Shown: piece by piece, positions 1 to 3,993 of the stretch
Layout of the letters: each line of letters opens with the position of its first letter
Numbering within the stretch: the first letter of the stretch is position 1
Assembly (NCBI GenBank): GCA_024695225.1
Contig: JAILIO010000257.1
Span: 1-6,505 of the forward strand
Direction of reading: 5' to 3'
Length of the DNA stretch: 6,505 bases
Source: Lachnospiraceae bacterium
Lineage (GTDB): Bacteria > Bacillota > Clostridia > Lachnospirales > Lachnospiraceae
Made by a program: the position numbers and the translations under genes
Notes under the pieces: model-generated
What the model saw: the letters and a program-made list of their open reading frames with translations, nothing else
Database searches by the model: none
Told to the model about the DNA's origin: nothing

Positions 1-1
1 T

Positions 2-178
2 GGGACAGGTTTTTATCTTCTTTACATACGCCTGTCTAATGGCCGCTTTCAATGGCCAAGAAATTCGGATGAGGCTCGTGACATATCCCCCGAACAATAC
101 AAACGTTTTATTGAAGGGTTCGCTATCGACAGTAGTATCAAAGATTACAAAAAACACGAAGAAGCCCCCAACAATTAA
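2..178 (+). CDS. tnpB: IS66 TnpB (Orf2), C-terminal part
   Basis: Frame 2 is open from the window edge to TAA at 176-178 and gives 58 residues starting GTGFYLLYIRLSNGRFQWP and containing ISPEQYKRFIEGF. This matches the C-terminal pattern of the IS66 Orf2 protein (G-F-W/Y-L-x-Y-x-R-L, G-R-F-x-W-P, then ITPEQ and a G-[LF] segment), as I know it. TnpB is a small protein, usually about 110-120 residues, required for transposition of many IS66 elements; its exact molecular role is not settled. Roughly the N-terminal half lies outside the window. A hairpin (197-226) and the promoter of the next gene follow, so the downstream genes need not depend on read-through from tnpB. Confidence 0.85.
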   Translation, partial: GTGFYLLYIRLSNGRFQWPRNSDEARDISPEQYKRFIEGFAIDSSIKDYKKHEEAPNN

Positions 179-196
179 ACTTTTTCAAATGGAAAC

Positions 197-226
197 TCGT
201 GACATTTATTTAACGAAATGTCACGA
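197..226 (+). repeat. Perfect 11-bp inverted repeat after tnpB
   Basis: TCGTGACATTT (197-207) and AAATGTCACGA (216-226) are exact reverse complements around an 8-base loop. The T content after the stem is weak, so it is a poor intrinsic terminator. TCGTGA recurs at 250-255, just before the -10 of the following promoter, and CTCGTGACAT occurs both at 75-84 and at 196-205. A protein-binding operator is therefore as likely as an RNA hairpin. Confidence 0.6.
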
Positions 227-232
227 TTTAAC

Positions 233-261
233 TTGCATTTATCCATTCATCGTGATATAAT
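233..261 (+). promoter_or_regulatory. Promoter for the IS66 accessory ORF and tnpC
   Basis: TTGCAT (233-238) and a perfect TATAAT (256-261) are separated by 17 bases. A TG one base before the -10 makes it an extended -10 promoter. It lies 33 bases before the ATG at 294 and points into the accessory ORF. In the uninterrupted IS66 it would drive the accessory ORF and tnpC. In the present arrangement its transcript enters the inserted element and meets the terminator at 399-422. Confidence 0.7.
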
Positions 262-280
262 ACTAACATCAAATGTAACG

Positions 281-286
281 AGGAGG
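281..286 (+). promoter_or_regulatory. Ribosome binding site of the IS66 accessory ORF
   Basis: AGGAGG lies seven bases before the ATG at 294-296. This strong site fixes the true start of the accessory ORF, although only 16 of its codons remain before the insertion junction. Confidence 0.8.
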
Positions 287-303
287 TTTGACTATGGCCA
301 TAA

Positions 304-351
304 TCAAACAATATCACAAAGATACTGACACAACTTACGTTTGTCATTCAT
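304..351 (-). CDS. Detached 5' start of the element's DUF5372-like split gene
   Basis: Reading the - strand outwards from the inserted element, ATG at 351-349 begins MND and enters the core (AAA at 342-340), then runs into IS66 DNA and stops at TGA 306-304 after 15 codons. A ribosome site, AGGAG (362-358), is six bases upstream. Alone it looks meaningless. When the left end is joined to the right end, as in an excised circle, the same frame continues as AAA CAT AAG TCT at 3658-3647 into the DUF5372-like reading frame without a stop, giving 106 residues in total. I therefore call it the 5' end of a gene split across the attachment site. The joined sequence is deduced, not observed. Confidence 0.65.
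   Translation of the reverse strand: MNDKRKLCQYLCDIV
333..342 (+). other. Left attachment core (attL)
   Basis: ACTTACGTTT is repeated as ACTTATGTTT at 3649-3658. The 10-bp direct repeat has one mismatch, C338 against T3654. It lies exactly where the IS66 accessory reading frame breaks, so it marks the crossover region of the serine recombinase. Such enzymes exchange strands over a 2-bp core; the actual dinucleotide cannot be fixed from this window. Confidence 0.7.
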
Positions 352-357
352 AAAGCA

Positions 358-362
358 CTCCT
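358..362 (-). promoter_or_regulatory. Ribosome binding site for the split gene's start
   Basis: On the - strand AGGAG (362-358) is followed by six bases and the ATG at 351-349. It points out of the element's left end. It makes sense only if the coding sequence continues across the attachment site, as in the circular form. Confidence 0.6.
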
Positions 363-398
363 ATTGAGACACAAGTAAAAATGGTTGATGTTATCTGG

Positions 399-422
399 AA
401 GGCCTTGATGGTCTTTTTTTTT
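399..422 (+). terminator. Intrinsic terminator just inside the element's left end
   Basis: AAGGCC (399-404), a five-base loop (405-409) and GGTCTT (410-415) form a short stem with one G-T pair, overlapping a run of nine T at 414-422. The T run is on the + strand, so it stops transcription coming from the IS66 promoter at 233-261. It would keep that transcript from running antisense through the recombinase gene. It has no T run on the - strand, so recombinase-operon read-through towards the attachment site would not be stopped here. Confidence 0.6.
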
Positions 423-453
423 ACTTTAATTCTTTTGAATCTCCCAATCAAGT

Positions 454-2466
454 TTAAATAGTTTCAGGATCCAGCATTAGCGTTCCACTCTCTTCGACTA
501 CGACTGTCTTGCCTGTGTAGATACCAGCATTTATCCTATATCTTAAAGCCGGAGGAGTAATTCCGATTACTTTTGCGGCATCTTTTATGGTAAGCCATCC
601 TCTGTCAATATATCTTTGTTTCTTGCTTTTGATTCCATAGTCTTTCATTATTCTGAAAACATTGCTTCGATTAAACGGTCTGCCGCATTCTCTATGAAGT
701 CCACTATCGTTAAGCTTTTCTGCCAGCTGGGTATAGGTGCACTCAGCAGCATTTTTCTCTATAAATTCTAAAACATCTTTTGGTGTTGCTATGCATACAT
801 AACGCGGTTTTGGAACCGGTACTTCTGTTTCATATGTGGCTCCGCCTTGAAAACAAATGCCTATCTTGGCAGAGTATGAATGTGTTCTAAGAAGAGTTAC
901 GTCTTTAATAAGATACCGGACAATGCGCTTTTTATCTTCGTTTCTCACAGAGGGGTTATGCCAGACTTTGGAAAAATTGTTCCCGATAGTCTCTGCAGCT
1001 TTTTTCAATTCATCATTGGCAGAAATTTCGATTTTGGAAAGTTCCTCATTGTACCTTGTTACTGCATCCTCATACATGCGTATCTTTTTATTCCATTCAG
1101 TTTCAAGCTGAAGTGCCACAAGCCGGTTTGTGGGATCCACGCTCATATATCGCATACGAGCCATTGACTCCTCGCGCCTGGCATTTTCCAACTGTAGTTC
1201 AAAAAACCTCAGATGATCTTTGTCCCTTCGGGATACTTCTTCCTGGACCTGAACAGTCAGGGAAAGAGCTTCAGGAGTAAGCTTTTCTTTAACAATCCGT
1301 GATACGGCTGCATCTATGACATCTGCAGGAAGGGACTGACGGCAGTGTGATCTTCCGCCATCTTTAGCTTCTCCAGAACATGTATAACGCATGATTTTTC
1401 TTCCTGTAGCCTGGCTTTTTGAATATACTGGTGTCATCCTATATCCGCAATAGCCACAGTAGCAAATCCCCTGAAGAAGGGCAGCACCTTCGCGAGGAGA
1501 AGTTCTTTTTTCAGTACCGCCCCATTGCTGTGTGTTTTGACTCAGGATTTCCTGGTTGTGCTCGAATTCTTCTCTTGAAATATATGCCTCATGATGGTCA
1601 GGGATGTTTACGTGCCACTCATCCTCCGGAACAGGCATGGGTCGTCGCTTTCCTGCAGTGGTCCATTTCATCTGTGTTCTGCCATATATGTAAGCACCTG
1701 TGTAAAAAGGGTTGTGTAACATCGCGATGGCACGTTCACTGTTCATGATTTCCCAGCGTACTTCATGCATATGGCCTTTTGTTCTCTGGCGAACAGGAAA
1801 TGTTATACCGCTTTCTGTATAATACGCAACGACCGAGCTGCCCGTCTTCTTTATGCGGAACAATTGAAAAAACTGCTCAACAGCTTCCCTCACTCGGATA
1901 TCCGGAGTTTTAACTATGTTGTCATCACAGTCGTATTCGTATCCAATGGGCAGATATCGCTTAAGTTCTCCCCGTTTTGCCTTATTCAGAAGTCCGCCCC
2001 TCATTCTTTCCTGAAGGAAGTGGAGTTCAGCTTCGCTCATAGTGCCTTTGAGACCAAGAAGTAGCCTATCGTTGAAGTCATTTGGATTATATATCCCATC
2101 AGTATCTATCAGCAATGTTTCTGTCATGGTACATATTTCGATAAGCCTCGACCAGTCAGCCGAGCATCTTGACAGGCGAGAAGCTTCTATACAGGCTATG
2201 GCACCAACCTTTCCGTTTGCCACATCTGCCATAAGTTTCATAAATCCTTCTCTGTTTTCTGAGGCTTTTCCTGAGATTCCCAAATCTGAATCAATAACCT
2301 GTACAAGTGAATCATCCCAGCCGAGGGCAGATAAACGGTCTCGCAAGGCATACTGTCTCAGGGTGCTCTCTGTGTTTGAAGCTACCTGATAGGTTGTGGA
2401 TTGACGAATGTAGACATAACCAATCCGTGACAAATGTTTTGCCGAAATCTTTGAAGTGCTTTCCAT
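454..2466 (-). CDS. Large serine recombinase (site-specific integrase/transposase)
   Basis: This 670-residue enzyme is expected to cut and rejoin DNA at the attachment sites for integration and excision. The N-terminal resolvase domain (about 15-165) has the nucleophile S23 in YVYIRQS, the active-site arginine motif EASRLSR (R97, R100) and the helix-E-like segment ending in ERMRGGLLNKAKRGE. The Recombinase domain spans about 175-310 (GYEYD at 175-179; AMLHNPFYTGAYIYGR). A zinc-ribbon segment follows, with CYCGYC (335-340), YTC (C363) and HC (C375), and then a charged coiled coil at about 410-495. The C-terminus is long: an HTH-like part around 565-610, and WLTIKDAAKVIGITPPALRYRI (624-645), which looks like a MerR/excisionase-type DNA-binding helix pair. 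The ATG at 2466 has GGAGG ten bases upstream and starts six bases after the stop of the 75-residue gene, so the two are co-transcribed. It is full length with all key residues present. Confidence 0.93.
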   Translation of the reverse strand: MESTSKISAKHLSRIGYVYIRQSTTYQVASNTESTLRQYALRDRLSALGWDDSLVQVIDSDLGISGKASENREGFMKLMADVANGKVGAIACIEASRLSRCSADWSRLIEICTMTETLLIDTDGIYNPNDFNDRLLLGLKGTMSEAELHFLQERMRGGLLNKAKRGELKRYLPIGYEYDCDDNIVKTPDIRVREAVEQFFQLFRIKKTGSSVVAYYTESGITFPVRQRTKGHMHEVRWEIMNSERAIAMLHNPFYTGAYIYGRTQMKWTTAGKRRPMPVPEDEWHVNIPDHHEAYISREEFEHNQEILSQNTQQWGGTEKRTSPREGAALLQGICYCGYCGYRMTPVYSKSQATGRKIMRYTCSGEAKDGGRSHCRQSLPADVIDAAVSRIVKEKLTPEALSLTVQVQEEVSRRDKDHLRFFELQLENARREESMARMRYMSVDPTNRLVALQLETEWNKKIRMYEDAVTRYNEELSKIEISANDELKKAAETIGNNFSKVWHNPSVRNEDKKRIVRYLIKDVTLLRTHSYSAKIGICFQGGATYETEVPVPKPRYVCIATPKDVLEFIEKNAAECTYTQLAEKLNDSGLHRECGRPFNRSNVFRIMKDYGIKSKKQRYIDRGWLTIKDAAKVIGITPPALRYRINAGIYTGKTVVVEESGTLMLDPETI

Positions 2467-2472
2467 ACAGAA

Positions 2473-2700
2473 TCAACCTCCCAATACTGTTGCCAAAAGA
2501 TTTACCAGCTCATTATCTGACATCATAGTGTGTTCGCGCCCAATGGTTATTGTTTCCTTTTGTGTATGGCAGCTGTCAGCCTCCATAAACATCCATGCCT
2601 TCATTCCTCGTGACAGAAGTGTAGTAAGTCCTCTGTCAGGATGAAATCCCTTTGCACCTGTTGTAAACCAACTCCGATACTTTTCATAGGATTCCAACAT
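2473..2700 (-). CDS. Small conserved-looking protein of unknown function, 75 aa
   Basis: I do not recognise the family with confidence. The protein has an aromatic, basic N-terminal half (YEKYRSWFTTGAKGFHPDRG) and a segment LTTLLSRGMKAWMFME. I associate G-M-x-A-W-M segments of this kind with small ORFs next to recombinase genes in other bacteria, from memory only. The C-terminus (DNELVNLLATVLGG) could form one amphipathic helix. There is no signal peptide or membrane span. It sits 32 bases after the helix-turn-helix gene and six bases before the recombinase, in one operon, so a role as recombinase accessory or directionality factor is a reasonable guess. The ATG at 2700 lacks a clear ribosome site, so translation may depend on coupling to the upstream gene. 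Confidence 0.7.
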   Translation of the reverse strand: MLESYEKYRSWFTTGAKGFHPDRGLTTLLSRGMKAWMFMEADSCHTQKETITIGREHTMMSDNELVNLLATVLGG

Positions 2701-2721
2701 GCTTTCATTCTTGTTTTCAGT

Positions 2722-2744
2722 GGCAGCCGCTGTCAGCGACTGCC
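2722..2744 (-). repeat. Hairpin over the stop codon of the helix-turn-helix gene
   Basis: GGCAGCCGCTG (2722-2732) and CAGCGACTGCC (2734-2744) are reverse complements with one mismatch that becomes a G-U or A-C pair depending on the strand. On the - strand the TGA stop (2735-2733) lies at the tip of the hairpin. No T run follows, so it is not a normal terminator. It could limit read-through or affect re-initiation at the next gene. Confidence 0.45.
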
Positions 2745-3179
2745 GTGCTGTTTTTTTGACAAATACCTATCGACAGTCCTGTCGTGAACAGTGATTCCAG
2801 TGTTTAATTCCAATGCTGTATTTATTTCATGAGGTCTGGCAGTGGGATGATCATTCAGGTATTCATCTATAAATTTTTTGCCTTCATCCGTGAGCTTGTG
2901 GCCATGCCTTGGACCGGTTTTTTTTGGTATCAGGCCGGCAAGCCCGCCATTTTCAAAAGCAACTTTATTTACATAGTATGATTGTCTGGAGAAACCGTAT
3001 TTTTCTGCCGCATCACTAACTGACATATCACCTTTCTCCACACTTCTTAACATCTCATATTTCACCTGAAAAAGATCATTGGGATCAAAGAATACTCCGT
3101 GTTGAAAATCTTCTGCAGTTACTCGCTTGCTTGACTCGTTGAAAGTTCCATTTTCCTTGAGAATATCTATCTTTGTCAT
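2733..3179 (-). CDS. Helix-turn-helix DNA-binding protein (transposase-like N-terminal domains only), 148 aa
   Basis: The protein has two DNA-binding segments and no catalytic domain. Residues about 34-84 (DLFQVKYEMLRSVEKGDMSV, then SDAAEKYGFSRQSYYVNKVAF) form a helix-turn-helix of the kind found at the N-terminus of IS3/IS481/IS630-type transposases. Residues about 95-143 (LTDEGKKFIDEYL, then HEINTALE and VHDRTVDRYLSKK) look like the second winged helix-turn-helix of such proteins. At 148 residues it ends before any DDE domain, yet it has a strong ribosome site (AGGAGG at 3190-3185, five bases before the ATG) and a consensus promoter, so it is a gene in its own right. As first gene of the operon, with an inverted repeat over its promoter, it is a candidate autoregulator or accessory site-binding protein. 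The binding role is inferred. Confidence 0.85.
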   Translation of the reverse strand: MTKIDILKENGTFNESSKRVTAEDFQHGVFFDPNDLFQVKYEMLRSVEKGDMSVSDAAEKYGFSRQSYYVNKVAFENGGLAGLIPKKTGPRHGHKLTDEGKKFIDEYLNDHPTARPHEINTALELNTGITVHDRTVDRYLSKKQHGSR

Positions 3180-3185
3180 AGTGCC

Positions 3186-3216
3186 CTCCTGTAATTAATT
3201 ATAGTTTTTACAGGAG
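3186..3216 (-). promoter_or_regulatory. Operator candidate: inverted repeat around the operon -10 and ribosome site
   Basis: CTCCTGTAA (3186-3194) and TTACAGGAG (3208-3216) are perfect 9-bp inverted repeats with a 13-bp spacer. The spacer holds the -10 hexamer and one arm covers most of the Shine-Dalgarno sequence. Transcription should begin near the downstream arm, so the messenger would not contain both arms. A DNA operator is therefore more likely than an RNA hairpin. A dimeric regulator bound here would block the polymerase; the adjacent helix-turn-helix protein is the obvious candidate. Confidence 0.6.
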
Positions 3217-3226
3217 CATATGTCAA
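3198..3226 (-). promoter_or_regulatory. Consensus promoter of the recombinase operon
   Basis: On the - strand, TTGACA (3226-3221), 17 bases and TATAAT (3203-3198) make a perfect sigma70/sigmaA promoter. It lies 18 bases before the ATG of the helix-turn-helix gene and should drive that gene, the 75-residue gene and the recombinase. So strong a promoter on a recombinase gene implies repression most of the time, in keeping with the inverted repeat around its -10. Confidence 0.85.
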
Positions 3227-3357
3227 TTTAATTATGGCAAAAATAATGAGCTCAATACAATATCTTGGATTATTGCAGTACTGTTTACTGATATATTCTG
3301 CGACGCCCAATCAATTTGACATAATCAGATTTACATATCGACATAATTAAGTTGACA
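3221..3357. repeat. Widely spaced inverted repeats between the DUF5372-like gene and the operon promoter
   Basis: TGTCAATTTAATTATG (3221-3236) has an inverted copy, CATAATTAAGTTGACA (3342-3357), with 15 of 16 bases matching. A related block, TCAATTTGACATAAT, lies between them (3311-3325). The first copy includes the -35 of the operon promoter and the second overlaps the stop of the DUF5372-like gene. The arrangement suggests spaced binding sites for one protein, perhaps the helix-turn-helix protein or the recombinase accessory. The region between (3237-3341) contains no gene that I can see. Confidence 0.5.
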
Positions 3358-3658
3358 GTTCGTCCCGCAACTGCGCAATCATTCTGGCCAGTTCTATCAT
3401 GGTTTTGTCAGATAAAATAGCTTTTCCATTTGAGGTTTCCTCAAAGGCAGATTTTGGCGAATAGTCAGTCCATGATGTCAGGAAACGCCTATAAAAGCCA
3501 TCTTCATCAAAGCAAAGCACACGATCCTCACCCCAACAGTACTTTCTTTCCACAAGTTCAAACGTACGATCTTTTAACGGAGAAAATGGGTGGGTAACAT
3601 GGATTTCTACTTTAGGATGTACCGGTAAAAGTGTAGTTGATTTGTAAGACTTATGTTT
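3347..3658 (-). CDS. DUF5372-like gene body at the element's right end, lacking a start in the integrated state
   Basis: The - strand frame is open from TGA 3691-3689 in the IS66 DNA to TAA 3349-3347. It encodes VTHPFSPLKDRTFELVE, then WGEDRV, SWTD and ELARMIAQL. This pattern (THPFHPL-x-G-x-x-F-x-L-V, N/C-WGEDRV, SWTD, a G-[RK] turn, ELARL) matches what I know of the DUF5372 family, found beside recombinase genes and of unknown function. There is no ATG, GTG or TTG between 3691 and the GTG at 3553-3551. Starting at that GTG would remove THPF, so a 68-residue product is probably not the natural one. Across the circular junction the frame joins the ATG at 351-349 and gives 106 residues, a normal family length, with THPF at 25-28 and WGEDRV at 45-50. 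No membrane span or signal peptide is visible. Confidence 0.75.
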   Translation of the reverse strand, partial: KHKSYKSTTLLPVHPKVEIHVTHPFSPLKDRTFELVERKYCWGEDRVLCFDEDGFYRRFLTSWTDYSPKSAFEETSNGKAILSDKTMIELARMIAQLRDELST

Positions 3659-3975
3659 ATGAATCCGAAAGTTATTGGGATCCGAAACTCAAACAAGCCA
3701 GATCAAAAAGGAAATGTATAGGAAAGATCGACCCGAAAACAGGAGAAATGATCCCCACCGGGATCCGAGGAAGGAAAAAAGCTGAAACGAAAGATGCTCC
3801 TGCGAAAGAAGAATCCAGGATATTGACACAGCTTAATGATCTTCAAAATGAAAATCGGTATCTCAAGGAGAAAATAACATCCTTGGAAAAAGAACTTTCT
3901 GATGCATCGAGACAGATACAGAAATACAGGACAGCTGCGCATCGTATCGAAGAGTTAGCAGCAAAACTGTCGTAA
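3637..3975 (+). pseudogene. IS66 accessory ORF, 3' part (coiled-coil protein)
   Basis: The frame resumes the interrupted accessory ORF at TAT 3658 (YESESYWDPKLKQARSKRKC) and ends at TAA 3973-3975. The first seven codons from TTG 3637 are supplied by the inserted element and are probably not used. The front part (SYWD, KCIGKIDPKTGEMIPTG) resembles the N-terminal segment of IS1634/IS4-type transposases. It is followed by basic RGRKKAE and a long heptad coiled coil (LTQLNDLQNENRYLKEKITS through RIEELAAKL). There is no catalytic domain. Joined with 294-341 it makes a 121-residue protein directly before tnpC, in the same frame as TnpC but separated by two TAA codons. It may be a partner of TnpC that binds through the coiled coil; this is inferred from position. 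In the present state it has lost its start, ribosome site and promoter. Confidence 0.75.
3649..3658 (+). other. Right attachment core (attR)
   Basis: ACTTATGTTT repeats the left core ACTTACGTTT (333-342) with one mismatch. To its right the IS66 accessory frame resumes with TATGAATCC. To its left is the end of the inserted element. Confidence 0.7.
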
Positions 3976-3993
3976 CAACACGTATAAAATATA

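Larger units (their letters stand above)
294..353 (+). pseudogene. IS66 accessory ORF, 5' fragment cut off by the inserted element
   Basis: With a strong ribosome site and promoter, this frame encodes MAIIKQYHKDTDTTYV (294-341), then runs into the inserted element and stops at TAA 351-353 after three foreign codons (C-H-S). The interrupted sequence continues in the same frame at 3658 (YESESYWD...). Joined, the two parts give a 121-residue protein with a continuous TTYVYESESYWD segment. That segment resembles the N-terminal region of IS1634/IS4-type transposases (TYVYES-x-SYWD, then KCIGK-x-DP-x-TGE), from memory of that family. The Tyr codon at the junction is TAC on the left and TAT on the right, so the single base difference is silent in the rejoined gene. 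As it stands the product would be a 19-residue peptide of no likely function. Confidence 0.8.
343..3658 (-). mobile_element. Serine-recombinase element of about 3.3 kb inserted in the IS66
   Basis: The element is bounded by the short core repeat and holds, in - strand order from its right end, the body of a DUF5372-like gene, a helix-turn-helix protein, a 75-residue protein and a 670-residue large serine recombinase. The host reading frame is continuous once this segment and one core copy are removed, which fixes the boundaries to within the 10-bp core. There are no long terminal inverted repeats and no conjugation or resistance genes. This fits a minimal element moved by a large serine recombinase through a circular form. 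I do not know a published name for this gene set. Confidence 0.8.

Noticed and set aside
39..260. + strand frame of 73 codons at the window start
   Set aside because: It overlaps the TnpB C-terminal frame, which has clear family motifs, and it runs through the hairpin and promoter that follow. It has no recognisable protein pattern.
857..2389. Several + strand frames of 74-115 codons inside the recombinase gene
   Set aside because: They are antisense shadows of a full-length, motif-complete recombinase and have no ribosome sites or family patterns.
3347..3553. GTG start at 3553 for a 68-residue DUF5372-like protein
   Set aside because: It would remove the conserved THPF-x-PL segment, which is encoded in frame directly upstream, and there is no good ribosome site. 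The start across the circular junction explains the sequence better.
3637..3657. TTG 3637 as a natural start of the accessory ORF
   Set aside because: The codons before 3658 belong to the inserted element, and the true start with promoter and strong ribosome site is at 294.
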